From Neopestalotiopsis rosae (taxonomy: Eukaryota > Ascomycota > Sordariomycetes > Amphisphaeriales > Sporocadaceae), in the NCBI GenBank assembly GCA_023078685.1, contig JALGAS010000006.1, positions 2,108,001-2,172,000 of the forward strand: DNA of 64,000 nt, read 5' to 3'. Every line of letters starts with the position of its first letter. Positions within the stretch are counted from its first letter, which is position 1. A model generated the notes under the pieces. That model searched no databases. It was not told the DNA's origin and saw only the letters and a list, made by a program, of their open reading frames with translations. The position numbers were made by a program, and so were the translations under genes. Shown here piece after piece: positions 48,651 to 59,543 of this stretch.

Positions 48651-50736
48651 CTATCCCGGGCTGAGACGTGCCGACTTCGTAGTATATGGCATAAATGCTA
48701 GCTCGCAATTTCCATTCTCTTCAACCTTGACAAGTCGGAACGAATATTCACCAAATTTCTTAGCTCTGTCAATCCCGTCTGATTCTGGCTTTGCCACTAG
48801 CCCTCCAGCCTGGCAAAAGCGATTCCCGATTGTCAAAGAGCTCACGTAACCAAACACGTCTGGAACGTATGTCCAAAACCTGAGGCTTATGCATGCAACG
48901 CTCACAGCCTCTAGGATCAGTAATGCCATTAGAGCAAGACCGAACCATGTTTGGTCACATTTGTAATGATTCCCAGTGTCGTAAAAAACCAATGCCGTCG
49001 CATTGAGTGTAGGTCGTTCCAATGGACCAACGGCTGATAAAGGACTGGTGAACGATAAAGAAGATGATGCATACCAGTAAGCATTGATGGCTTGTGAAAA
49101 TCTTTCTTCAAAATCGGAGAGTGTCATGTTCCAGAGTGCTGCCCGGTTCCTGTCATTGACTTCAACTTGGTCACTCAATCCGCTAATGAAATTCTCCGTT
49201 TGTCCAGCGACGTACGGATGGCCTGAAGCCCCCATTCCGCAAAAGGCACCATTTTCAAACAATTCGAAGAGCCCGCCGCCGATATATGCATCGCTCATGG
49301 CTTCTGGGCGCATCGAAGTGATTGAGCACTCCTGATCGATGCAAGACGTATTGGCGTTCACGGTGAGTGGCACCATTGTACACGTAGCCAGAGATATGGG
49401 TTCACCCTGGAAGCTTATTCCCGACTGAGACTCCGCTTGAGAACCGTAATACAAGGTAATGGGATGTGAAATGTTGGCAACATATGCGTTCCACGACGAA
49501 TTGGTCATGTAAAGGAATGACGTGGAATGCCCCTCTTGCGATGTATATTTCTGAAATTGGATGATAGTAGTTCCATTGGGATAGGTACCCCCACCGGCAG
49601 TCCTAGCCCAGAAAAGCGGCTCGTGTAAAGAATCATGAAACTTGGCTGTGTCTGTAAACTCGAGGGAAGAGCATTCCACGTCCAAATATATTGCAGAAAT
49701 CGTGAAGTGAGAACTACCATTGGTCCTTGGTGGCTGCGATGGTACTCCAAGAAGGTTCGAGTATTTGACAGGTTGAGATGCGACAATACTCCAGTCTGAA
49801 GTATTATTTCCTCCGTTAACAGATCGTAGTAAGGGGATCTTGGGATTGTCCCAAGAATCTCTTGGAGAGAGGCGAGTGCTCGAGCTCGAGAGAAGCGAAG
49901 AAGAATAGAGTGCAGTCACGAGCCCCATAGAACTCTGTGCTGAATCGCCCTCTACTATCAAATCGCCACTGAGGAAATCTGGACTGAGATAAGTAGCATT
50001 CTGCACGATCTGGGTATCTGTAGGATGAGTCGAGAGCAATCGTAGAAGAGCTTGGCCGCCCAAGGGGGATAGAAACCAGATCAAAGCGAGGATGATGCCA
50101 TGGAAGCTATAATTCCGTAGGGAGAACAGTCTATCCAGGCTCGAGAAAAGCGACTGTGCACCAACAAGATGTTCCAATGACTATCGGCCTATTAGGCACT
50201 TCATCTCTTGGTATGCATTCATATGTGGGATACACTGACACGTAGTTTGAGCCCTCTTTGACTATAGTAAAGAGCGACTGATTTCGCCGTTCTGCCACAT
50301 ACAGCAGCAAAAATAATTGGGAAAATAGTTGGGGAAACTAGTAATGCACTCTGAACTCGCTGGCCGACTAAAGACTCTGGGGCGTCATTGAGTGATCTTG
50401 CGACAACCGTTAATGCTTCGAAGTCGAGTTAGCATCCATATTCATGTATTTCTCAAACATTACCCATTCATTCTACATGTGGTTATATGCGACATAACAT
50501 TCTCCTACGAATTATGTCCAAAGGCCCGAGTAGAACACACCTATAAATAGAGTAGTGACCAGGAACAATAAGATATCAATCAGAAAGCCGGTCCAAGGAC
50601 GTTTCGCTTTTAACGGAAGTTGTGTGATGTCTCGCGAATTATCATCTCTGTCGCTCGCAGTAGGAACCGACAGTAATTCGTGTTCCGAATGAAAGCCCGT
50701 GTGCTGAACCACCTGAGGATCTGCGTATCGATACAT
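48651..50736 (-). CDS. uncharacterised fungal multi-pass membrane glycoprotein
   Basis: Three exons, 50736-50541, 50415-50240 and 50180-48651, giving 633 aa. Introns are 125 nt (GTGTGT..CGAAG, GCTAAC branch box) and 59 nt (GTCAGT..GATAG, CTAAT box). I chose the GTCAGT donor because it gives the spacing RG-LKLR-SLEHLVGAQS, which resembles the 'RGxxxxxLEQLxGS' stretch of this fungal family. TM segments lie at about residues 45-68, 86-106, 149-170 and 543-566. Between the third and fourth is a large loop of about 370 aa with many N-glycosylation sites and scattered Cys (CTM, NTSCIDQECS), presumably extracellular. I know no function or Pfam name for this family. Only 204 nt separate its start from the stop of the next minus-strand gene. 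The start could be further upstream. Confidence 0.8.
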
Positions 50737-50940
50737 CGGGAAATTCAGGATTGGATGCAATGAATGGGAGAAAAGCCTCGATCGAGCCAAGTGTTTCCAG
50801 TGCCTTTGAAACAATTAGCGATGCTAATTAGGTGCAGTGCAAATCAAGAATTGTTAAGAGGGAGCCCCAAGCTTTTAGTAAAATAATGTTTTCCATCCTT
50901 ACGTTCTATTGCGCATCCCAGGCGCCCGACTGATTGAATA

Positions 50941-51504
50941 TTAATCCTCGATCACCCCGATGCGGCTGATACACCCCCTGTATGAGTCGAGCTTTAAAAC
51001 GCCTTGCCTGGCTATTATACAGCTGCTGTGGAATGGCTGTGCAAGAGTCTTCACTTTTAATCCTTGTATTTTATTTCCGCTGACAAACGCTACGATGCAT
51101 TGCGTTCTTTCAGCTTGACTTAGCATAGTACGAGCCAACACCATCCGACCTTTGGGGGCAATGCTGATGACCTCGGGTTGTTTTTCAGCATCGGAGAAGT
51201 AAAAGAACTCCATGTCCACAGACAAAATTCGCCCCGCCCTTTTGCGCGGATCAAATTGGAAATCGTAGACGAGGAGTGTTGCATAGCCATTTCCGTCCTT
51301 CATATAGCCGTGAACGACGTCCTTGGCCACACAACGAATGTCGGTAGCCCCCCTCCGTTTAGTGATATTAGTACGCTGATACGGATTAGAGGGGTCGTTG
51401 CGAGTACGATAGGTACTGCCCTCATCGCCCATTTCGGACCAGCCGACCTCGAATCCATAATCATGACCATCATTGTCGTCAAGGTCAATTGCCTGTCTCG
51501 CCAT
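50941..51504 (-). CDS. conserved fungal protein of unknown function, possibly C-terminally truncated
   Basis: A single-exon frame of 187 aa from the ATG at 51504 (MARQAIDLDD); an earlier in-frame TTG at 51522 is not used. Residues 35-110 (RTRNDPSNPYQRTNITKRRG, TLLVYDFQFDPRKRAGRIL, SVDMEFFYFSDA, EVISIAPKGRM) match a pattern I associate with uncharacterised fungal proteins of about 300 aa. There, a 'YATLxVYDFxF...RRI' core precedes a longer C-terminal half. Here the frame stops about 70 residues after the core and the tail does not look conserved. The gene may be truncated, or a 3' exon may be missed. It reads in the same direction as the membrane-protein gene 204 nt downstream. Function unknown. 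Confidence 0.55.
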   Translation of the reverse strand: MARQAIDLDDNDGHDYGFEVGWSEMGDEGSTYRTRNDPSNPYQRTNITKRRGATDIRCVAKDVVHGYMKDGNGYATLLVYDFQFDPRKRAGRILSVDMEFFYFSDAEKQPEVISIAPKGRMVLARTMLSQAERTQCIVAFVSGNKIQGLKVKTLAQPFHSSCIIARQGVLKLDSYRGCISRIGVIED

Positions 51505-52457
51505 ATTGGGGAAGAGCGCCAAACGCGTGATATTGCTGACGCCAGAAATGAGTTGAATCGAGCTTTTGACGGAAGATTCAACCTGCTCTATGCGGAAAAG
51601 AGATGTGAAGAGAGGAACATCGCACCTATATCAATGCATATCACAGGCCTTCATCGAGGTCTTGCGCGTCCACACGATGACTGGCCCGAACTATGAGCTG
51701 GCAAAGCATGAATCTTCACACAGTGTGTGGTCCTTTTCTGAACAGCGGGGATACAGACGCACCTGTAAGGCGCGGGCGGCTATCGTGCAGAGATCGTCAC
51801 CCGTCCTCCAACGAAATGCCAGCATCAGGTGAAGAGCATAACGGACGACCAGGGTCGAGTGGATCGGGGTGGCAATCGTGGGCGGCTGCGCTGGCCAAAC
51901 TATCCGACCACAACAATGAAGCGGACCGAGAATCTGAAACTGCCCGACTCCAGCAGAGCCTTAGAGATTGTCCGCTTTGTATTGCGCGCCCTCTTCGGTT
52001 GCATTCTGTTCGGCGGAAATCGGGTGTCACTCTCCTGGGCGCGCCACATACTGAGATCGCTGCAAAATTGCAAAATGCAAGCCATGAACGTATGAGATTC
52101 CAGTCGAAGACGTGCTGCTGAAGGATACGATATGGCGGCTTCAGAGAGTGCTTTCGACCTGGCCGCCATTGCCTTTCCGCCAATGACTCGGTAGTCTCGG
52201 TAGAAATCAATCACGCTCCCGACTAAAGTTGAAATCTTGCTGGCAGTAATATGCGTTCCAGAAGACCTATGTTTCTCGGCCAGTTGGGGCCGGGGCTGCC
52301 GTCTAAAGACTCGTTGCGATCTATTAGCTGTACCACATGAAGTCTCCATGAAGTGATCATGGACCGTCCCAAGTAGTAAACTACAGAGTCTGCCGCTGAG
52401 CTCAGATTCATATTTATACCTGTATTGAAGCAGACAATGAACCTCCGAAATGGGCCC
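51505..52457. other. intergenic, no supportable gene
   Basis: About 950 nt between two minus-strand genes. Frames of 130-150 codons exist on both strands (51693-52121 plus, 51797-52210 and 51900-52349 minus), but they overlap antisense and none is recognisable. They may be a decayed gene remnant. Confidence 0.5.
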
Positions 52458-53855
52458 TCAGACTTTCACCAGTGTGGAAGTTATTCTGGCTAATTCATCC
52501 ACCTGATCTTGAGGCCACTGGAGCCAATATAGCCATTGCTCCTGCAACGTTTCGATGAATATTGCGCGCACGCCGTGCAGAATATGTTGCGCCCAACCCT
52601 CCATAAACCACACTGTTTGAAGGGTTTGAAGTAGTACAGTAAAGTGCGACAAGAGAAGCAGAGCCAGAGGATCATTCTCCTTGAGCAGGACTACATACTT
52701 GTCGTCCAGAGCGTAAAGCCAAGCCATGATTGTCTCAGGTCTTGGCGTCAAGACTATATTCGGTCTGGACATTGAGCCAAACGTCCCGTAGTAGCACCAC
52801 TTGAGCATTTTGAAGACATCCTGATATATGATTTTCTGGTCTGGCGGAGCTTGCTCCAGGAGACTATCAAGAGAATCAAGTGCGCTTTCCCAGGCTAGTG
52901 GCGTCGTAATGTCGAACTCTGTCTCTCGTCGAGGTTCAGGTTGGGTGCCAGACCGCGACGTGTCGTGAGTCCCGGTATCTTGTGCCAGTCTGGCATGTAT
53001 AGTAGAGATGCCGATTCTGTCGACAATGACGCGCACGCCACGAAATAATTCCCACCATGCTGATTCGTGTCCTTCCGCGACGACAAGCAGGTTTCGCGGT
53101 CCCGGCTTTTTCGCAAAGGTGTATGTGCAGATGAGAATGGTGGTGATGTACAACTCGGCGCAGTTCTGCTCGTCGAGATTCGACAAATCTTGCGTCACCC
53201 GGCGTAAGCTAACATTCATGTGCGCCTCTGCCTGGGCTATAAGTTCGGCAGACCGTCCCGGCTCGGTCCGGGATAGATGCAGTGCTGCTATCGCCAAGAG
53301 GAGGTGTAGAATGGTGTGATGTTGGAAAGCGATTCGTGGCAGTTGATGTTGCCAGAGCTGATCCGCACCCGAGTCAACGGCTACAGCAGTCATGTAGTGG
53401 TAGAAGAGCTGCATGTCTTCGATACCCCACTGCAAGTGTAAAGGTGCATAGAGTGGCAGCTGGCTCGGCTCTGAGGGAGGTGCGGGCAATGGGCTGGTTG
53501 ATGATGATGAGGCAGAAACATCACCACTTCTGACACCAGTGATAGCTGTCCAGTCTTTGCGCGGGCGACCTCGTCCTCTGGATACAATGGGCTGAACGTT
53601 GTCTCCCTGTGGTGAATAATCACATAATACTGAGCTGCGGGCACAATTGCCACAGGTTGGCTTGGTCTCATCACACTACGATTATGAGTCGAAATGCAGT
53701 GAGAAGGAAAAGGACTAGGAGAAACTGACCTTGATTCGTCGTTGCTTGCAGTAACGGCAACCGTTCCGCGATTTCTTGTGGGATCTACGCACTGTGGTTC
53801 GCGTTGCTTGCGTCGATGCTTGACAGGCCTCAGAGTCCGGACCTGTGTCCCCCAT
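52458..53855 (-). CDS. Zn2Cys6 transcription factor, Upc2-like type (1)
   Basis: Two exons, 53855-53730 and 53675-52458, with a 54-nt intron (GTCAGT..CGTAG), giving 447 aa. The intron splits the zinc cluster exactly before its third Cys. The DNA-binding domain is complete: C33-x2-C36-x6-C43-x6-C50-x2-C53-x6-C60, preceded by the basic HKKSRNG. A GRGRPRK AT-hook-like motif follows at about residues 74-80. The rest is an all-helical fungal regulatory domain (HHTILHLLLAIAALHLS, LLLLSHFTVLLQTL...WFMEGWAQHILHGV, WLQWP). Its layout matches the sterol-uptake-control (Upc2) group of Zn2Cys6 proteins. It is a nuclear activator or repressor; the target genes are unknown. It is divergent from the PLAC8 gene across a 668-nt shared promoter. 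Confidence 0.9.
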
Positions 53856-54523
53856 TATCAAAGAAACCGACATTCAGTGCAGAAATGATGAAAACTGTGA
53901 ATACGCAAATTTCGGTTCCAGCATCCCGTATCTGTAGGCGAGAGTTGTCATGGTCTTGGCCTGACCAATGTTATTTTTCTTCTTCCCATTCCGCCTCATG
54001 ATTCAGATCAGCTAATGAGCATTAGTATCTTGCTAGTCGTGGGCGATGGCAGGTCCCCACATGAGCTAAACGTTGCTGGAGTTGAACAAATACGCATTTT
54101 TCTGGACTCGAATACGCATTTTTTACCTTCTTCGGTGGAGACCAGACCCGCAACCCTTGAACGCTGGTTTGGTAGATCATTGGCAGTGGGTCGTCTAGCC
54201 AATTTCAAAAGGTCCAAGAGGTAATGAAGCTACACACCTGCCCATACCATCCCTACGCCAATGTTGTAATGTCGACGGCCGCAGTGACCTGGCGGCATAC
54301 CCTGGGATTAGACTATTCAATATAAGTACAGGAGAGGTCCGGTCTGGTTGTTGCGTTAGGGAATTTTTTTCGATCGGATTCTACTGTCACTTCTCTTCAC
54401 GCTCGACCTGCTCAACGCACCTTGAAAACCGCGAATAGCAAGCCTCGACCCTTCGAAACATCACGCTCATTGTCCGGCTAAGGCGTGCTTGAAACAATTG
54501 GCTCTCCCAGCCTCTTATACAAT
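53856..54523. promoter_or_regulatory. shared divergent promoter, Zn2Cys6 factor and PLAC8 gene
   Basis: A 668-nt region between two divergent start codons. A frame on each strand (54008-54224) is unrecognisable. A TCTATACAG-like and pyrimidine stretch lies near 54360-54400. No known binding site was identified. Confidence 0.5.
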
Positions 54524-55034
54524 ATGCCCGTGAACGAGATCCAAGGTGGTGATTGGCAAAGCGGTCTCTGCGAGTGCGCCCCTTGCGGCAGTTGTGTCTT
54601 GGGGTTCTTTGCGCCATGCATACGTGAGTGCACAATTGATCACTGGAAATGCCTTTGACGTTAGTATCTCACTTACTCATACGATATTGGATACTCTAGT
54701 CGTTGGCCGAACTGCCTCACGCCTGCGAGACCCGTCCGATCTGTCCCCCGAGGCATTCAACGGCGACTGTGCCATCCACGGTGTCCTCACCCTGTTCTTC
54801 GGAAGTGGATGGATTTACAGCATGATTAAGCGAGGAGATATACGCGAGCGCTTCAATATACCGGGAAGTGGATTTGGTGACTGCTGTGCTGCCTTTTGGT
54901 GCCAATGCTGTCAAGTCATCCAATCCGACAATGAGGTCAAGAAGCGTTTGTTGGTGTCGGGCCCCATCAGCCAAGGCTACGAGCCACAAACAGAAGGAAT
55001 GCAAGTCCCACCGGCTTATCAAGACCAAAAATGA
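54524..55034 (+). CDS. PLAC8 family cysteine-rich protein
   Basis: Two exons, 54524-54623 and 54700-55034, with a 76-nt intron (GTGAGT..TCTAG), giving 144 aa. The N-terminus DWQSGLCECAPCGSCVLGFFAPCI is the first Cys-rich half of a PLAC8 domain (CCxxC-type). The second half is DCAIHGVLTLFFGSGWIYSMIKRGDIRERFNIPGSG, then DCCAAFWCQCCQVIQSDNEVKKR. The hydrophobic middle segment fits membrane association. PLAC8 proteins are known in fungi, plants and animals in metal tolerance, cell-size control and Ca2+ or lipid-related roles; none can be assigned here. The gene ends in a short PPAY-containing tail, a PPxY-like motif for WW-domain (Rsp5-type) ligases. Confidence 0.92.
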
Positions 55035-56334
55035 TGTTACATGCGGTAATCATACTCAAAAGAGCATTTTGACTTTTGAAAATCATCACATCATATCTGG
55101 AATGACTTTCAAAATATTGATGTATGAGCGAGGACGGTGCAAAGGCAACGGCAACTGGGTGAGGGTAAGCGCAATGAACTGCACAACCCTAGGGTTGAGT
55201 GAGGCAAGGGTTGTTTGTCAGGGGTATATGAGCCCAGACTGGTGGTGCGGCGTTGTTGATTTCGAGCACTTTATAATCATGCTCTGCATCTCATTAGTAC
55301 AATACTTCATTAATCTTCTCAACATCTTCCTGCTACTGTAACCATACATTATCCACAAGTGTTCTTGTCACAAGGCTTGCTGTCGTGTTCATAGCACTAC
55401 CTCATTCGGATGGTGACTTCCGCATTCTTGGCTGGCTGATAAGTTGTGGATCGTATCTGTCGCTTAATGGTCTCTGATGTCTACGGCGAGAGACGAATAT
55501 GGCGGCGCAGACTCACATAGTCATGCATTTCCTCTATTTCATGATCCAGGATCGGGAATTCACCTACAACGGAATCGCGATTAACGAAGTCTACCAAGTC
55601 AAATAACCTCGCGCATTTCGCGTACTAGGTCTGGAGCCATCGTGCGGAAGACCCAACTCAACCCCAAAGCGCCCCCTAGCAGATCGAGGTAGTGCCCCTC
55701 AACTGGGATCAGCTAATTACCTAGGTACCTATTGCGCGGCTTCAGGGCACTTATGCACTATAATACTTTCTAAGATTAGAGGACAGTCGTAATAAATTCG
55801 ACTTGTTTGCAATCACCGCAACCCCAAGGGATCATAATATTCAAGTCATGGTGAGTATTGGGAGCATATGAAAGCTCACGCGAATTGCAGAGGGCCATTT
55901 GCGTGGAAGCCGCTGCTGAGTGCTCCCTTTAAGGAACGTCGATAGCGGTCAATAGCGTCCCAAACGATCCGTGCGACCGTCTCTCCAGCACGTACCGGAT
56001 ATTTGTATCTGGCCGAAATCATGTACTATCGTACCTCCAACAGAATGAATCATCCCAAATAGGCAGCGTATATCTGAAAAGCAGTCATGACGCGACAGCT
56101 TCACGTGACCGTTGCGAATCCTACTCAGAGTAGAAGTATCTATCATTTCGCGAAAGACTTTAGACTGCACGGGCCACGGGGGCTATGCCGCTACGATGAT
56201 ACACGAAGTCCGCAGGATCGCGCTTAGCAGCTTAGGCTTCAATCATGGCGGTCAATTGTTGCCTCTTGCACAAAACAAGTATTCCCACAGATCGGGGCAT
56301 GTAAAGGGAGCTGAGGTATGTTATCAAGTTCAAG
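55035..56334. other. intergenic
   Basis: About 1.3 kb between two plus-strand genes. It includes a 14-bp perfect palindrome (CAACCCTAGGGTTG) at 55184-55197. Small frames (55949-56170 minus, 56112-56477 plus) are not recognisable. The HET gene promoter should lie in its right end. Confidence 0.6.
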
Positions 56335-59310
56335 ATGGAAAACGAATCCAGAGACCTCTTGCCCGACGCCACAGCATCTTCAGATGTGCCGGAAATCCGC
56401 ATCTCGCAGGCGCCACCCACATTGGCGAGTGCCCCCAACGACGACTTGGGAGAACTCTATTCAAGGCGCGGTGCTAGAGCCCTCAGAAATCTGGAAAAGG
56501 CCCGCAAGGAGAGGAAATTCTCCAAGGATGTGCTCACAGAAAAGGACCTCGAGCGCTTGAGTCTTCACCCGAATGACGGCGAACAGCGCATTGTCGCCAA
56601 AGCCACCCCAGAGCAATGCGAAAGGTTCGAAAAGTACAAGCACTATTGCTTCATCAAAAACTGGCAACCGATTAGTATGAAGGGCCAGCTGGATGATGAG
56701 TGGTTCATTACCGACCCAGAAGTCCTCTCAGAGGATGATCCTGCGTACCTCTGTGAAATGTGTCGACACCTCAATTTTGAGGCAATGTTTACCCAACGTG
56801 AGCTACCGGGTAATAGTGTGCCTTCAATGCCTACGCGGATCAATATCTACGGGCTATGGAAGATTATGCAGGAGGAAGGAAACACCTGTGCTTTCTGCAC
56901 GCTGCTGCGGCGCAAGATCATTCAAGGCGGAAAATTAGATCCTAAAGCGGAGGAGGACATCGAAAACGGTCAATTCTTCATCAATGCACTTGATGAAGGA
57001 CCCGAATACTCTCTCAGACTGGAAATTGCAGTCCAAATAAATGGAGTGGCGGTCGACCGCTTCGTGGTGCAAAGGATTGAACAAGAGTCACAACAGCCTT
57101 TGGCAGGAAGACTTGTGCAGCAAGATCAAGCTGACATGGACCAACTCAGGCAATGGCTCAATCTTTGCGAGGACTCTCATCATTCCATCAAAAACAGTCT
57201 CGAGTCTGCTATGGCGTCGCTTCGCGTGATCGACACCCACGAGCTTCGCGTCCGTCAGGTAGACGCACCATTCCAGTATGCCTGCTTGTCTTATGTATGG
57301 GGAAAGGGCAGCCAGGTGCAATACACTACTGCGACAAGAGACGAGCTAGAAGCCTTGAATGGACTGCAAGCGTTCACACTCCCTCAGACTATCCAGGACG
57401 CCATTCAGGTCGTCAAAGAAGCGGGCCTGCGATATTTGTGGGTTGACGCTCTCTGCATTGTCCAGGATGACCCCGAGGACAAGGGTCGAATCATTCCCAA
57501 GATGGGTCCAATCTATAGCAGCGCCGCGCTGACAATCATTGCTTCTGCGCATTCGGATCCGCAGGAGGGCTTGCCCGGCATGGGAACCGCAAACCGCTCC
57601 GTGGCCCAGGATACGATCAAAATCCAGGGCATGACGCTTGCGGTAGCACTTCACGATCCGCGTCAATCAATCCTGGATATCGAAGGCACCGTGTGGAACT
57701 CGCGGGCTTGGACTTTTCAAGAGCAGGCGCTCTCTGCACGGGCTGTTCACTTCACTCGCTCGCAAATGGTCTTCAAGTGCATCCATTGTGCCGTCATGTT
57801 GGAAGAGACCGTCCCGACGCCCGACCCAGCATTTCAACATTCGGCAATCGACGACCAGGTGGAGTCAGACCTTATGCCTCTATTATGGTCACATCCATCA
57901 CTCGGTCGATTTGCCAACAAGGGTTTCACAACACGCAACGCCGGCGCTAACATCATGTTTACCGAGGAGATTGACAAGGAAGAATATTTCAAACTTCCCA
58001 TCAAGGAGAAAAGAAGGATTGCTCCTGTATTTGACATCGTCGCTGATCCACCTCATGGGTTCATGGGTTCGCTTGCTGACACTGACGAGTCGACACCCTG
58101 GGATCTGTATCGACGCGCGGTGGACGACTATACAAAGAGGAAACTAAGTTTTGAATCTGATGCTGTCAACGCATTTGCTGGTGTGGAGCATCTGGTCCGG
58201 AGAGGAATCAACACCAAGTTCTGGTTCGGATTGCCTTCATTTGCCTTCGAACAAGCGTTGCTTTGGCATGCGACAGAACCTCTTGAACGGCGATTTCGAG
58301 ACAAGAAAGTGATTTTCCCAAGCTGGTCATGGGCAGGCTGGCGTGGTTCGGTTTCGTATCATGGAAGAGGCTGGAAGAACTCTGTCCTCTGGGATCCGGT
58401 ATCTGTTGTACGTTGGTACATTCGGGAGTGCCCAGCATGGTTTATGGCCAAATTCAAGGGTGAAGGCGAAAGGACCGAGGAGGAGATACAAGACTACCAA
58501 GAGAGACTCGACAACGCCAGGCTCCTTCTGAGAGAGCTCGATATGTACGATCTGCGCTTTCTCAATGGAAAAGACAAGGACGGATGGGTGGTCAACCACG
58601 ACGAGGTGTATAACCGCCATATCTACTCTCACGACGCCTATCCAGGGGTCAGATTCACCTATCCAGTCAATCTTCCCGACCAGGACATTATCGACCTACC
58701 AGACATTAATGGCGTTCTTTTGTTTCATGCTCACGTTGTTCCCATTGTCTCATGCGACATGGAGAAGACGGCCTTCAAGATGAAGCTCGAAGATGGATTC
58801 TTGCAGCTCGGCATCAATGATGAGTCTCGCTCGGCCACCTACCGCCCCCCGTGGCAACGCATCGTATACCACCAAGGATACCGGGCCGGCTTCCTCCATT
58901 TGAATGACGAGGAGCTCCCGGAGGAAGGAGACGGGTTCGAGTACCACTTGGCTGCCATCACGCGCGGGAGTCTGCCGCACGTCCCGCCTCCTCCGCCTGG
59001 GTGGGACTACTATTGGGGTATGGAGCCGCGAAATATCCAAGAGTTTATCTTTGAAGGGCAGTGGAGCGGGGGTAGAAACAAGCTCATGGTGCCCCAAGAC
59101 GGAGTGGAGCCCAACGTAGCACCAAAAAATGAGGACGGCGATCCGCATTGGGACGAACGCAGATTCAATGGGTACGGGGTCTTTGATGTGTACGAGGTGT
59201 TGTTGTTGATGACACGAAATGGTATTTCGCGAAGGCTGGGGGCGGGCAGGATCAATTACACTGCATTCTGGGCGGCGTGCCCTGAGGATATGCTTGTTAA
59301 GCTTTTCTAG
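56335..59310 (+). CDS. HET-domain (heterokaryon incompatibility) protein
   Basis: An intronless 991-aa protein. The HET domain (PF06985) is clear: FQYACLSYVWG at about residues 313-323, LRYLWVDALCIVQDD at 365-379, MGPIYSSAALTIIASA at about 390-405, and WNSRAWTFQEQALSAR at about 454-469. The late conserved FPSWSWAGWRG (about 661-671) is typical of HET-protein C-termini. The N-terminal 300 residues contain two CxxC pairs (LCEMCRHLNF and CAFCTLL), a common HET-protein leader that may bind a metal. The last 300 residues show no known domain. HET proteins trigger cell death on fusion of unlike individuals or act in innate-type recognition; the partner is unknown. There is no NACHT, WD-repeat or patatin domain. 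The start is the first ATG of the frame, followed by MENESRD. Confidence 0.93.
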   Translation: MENESRDLLPDATASSDVPEIRISQAPPTLASAPNDDLGELYSRRGARALRNLEKARKERKFSKDVLTEKDLERLSLHPNDGEQRIVAKATPEQCERFEKYKHYCFIKNWQPISMKGQLDDEWFITDPEVLSEDDPAYLCEMCRHLNFEAMFTQRELPGNSVPSMPTRINIYGLWKIMQEEGNTCAFCTLLRRKIIQGGKLDPKAEEDIENGQFFINALDEGPEYSLRLEIAVQINGVAVDRFVVQRIEQESQQPLAGRLVQQDQADMDQLRQWLNLCEDSHHSIKNSLESAMASLRVIDTHELRVRQVDAPFQYACLSYVWGKGSQVQYTTATRDELEALNGLQAFTLPQTIQDAIQVVKEAGLRYLWVDALCIVQDDPEDKGRIIPKMGPIYSSAALTIIASAHSDPQEGLPGMGTANRSVAQDTIKIQGMTLAVALHDPRQSILDIEGTVWNSRAWTFQEQALSARAVHFTRSQMVFKCIHCAVMLEETVPTPDPAFQHSAIDDQVESDLMPLLWSHPSLGRFANKGFTTRNAGANIMFTEEIDKEEYFKLPIKEKRRIAPVFDIVADPPHGFMGSLADTDESTPWDLYRRAVDDYTKRKLSFESDAVNAFAGVEHLVRRGINTKFWFGLPSFAFEQALLWHATEPLERRFRDKKVIFPSWSWAGWRGSVSYHGRGWKNSVLWDPVSVVRWYIRECPAWFMAKFKGEGERTEEEIQDYQERLDNARLLLRELDMYDLRFLNGKDKDGWVVNHDEVYNRHIYSHDAYPGVRFTYPVNLPDQDIIDLPDINGVLLFHAHVVPIVSCDMEKTAFKMKLEDGFLQLGINDESRSATYRPPWQRIVYHQGYRAGFLHLNDEELPEEGDGFEYHLAAITRGSLPHVPPPPPGWDYYWGMEPRNIQEFIFEGQWSGGRNKLMVPQDGVEPNVAPKNEDGDPHWDERRFNGYGVFDVYEVLLLMTRNGISRRLGAGRINYTAFWAACPEDMLVKLF

Positions 59311-59543
59311 CTTGACACCAATCCCGAAGGTTGGAGCTGCATCAAGATGGAGCGGGACTTCTGGGTTTTCGAGAGTCTATACAGGCATAAATAAAAAAAC
59401 CAACAGCGCTCCAAGTGTATTAAGTATTTAAGTCCCCGTGTCAGTCCGTCTGTGGACTGCTCTTTTGTACGGCTTGCGAGCTCTTTGCTCCTCGTCTACA
59501 TGCGAAAAATGAAAAACAAAGGAAACGAAGAACCACCATCAAC
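59311..59543. other. short convergent intergenic region
   Basis: A 233-nt gap between the convergent HET and RTA1-type genes; 3' UTRs only. Confidence 0.6.

Noticed and set aside
51178..51696. 172-codon plus-strand frame
   Set aside because: It is the antisense shadow of the conserved minus-strand protein at 50941-51504.
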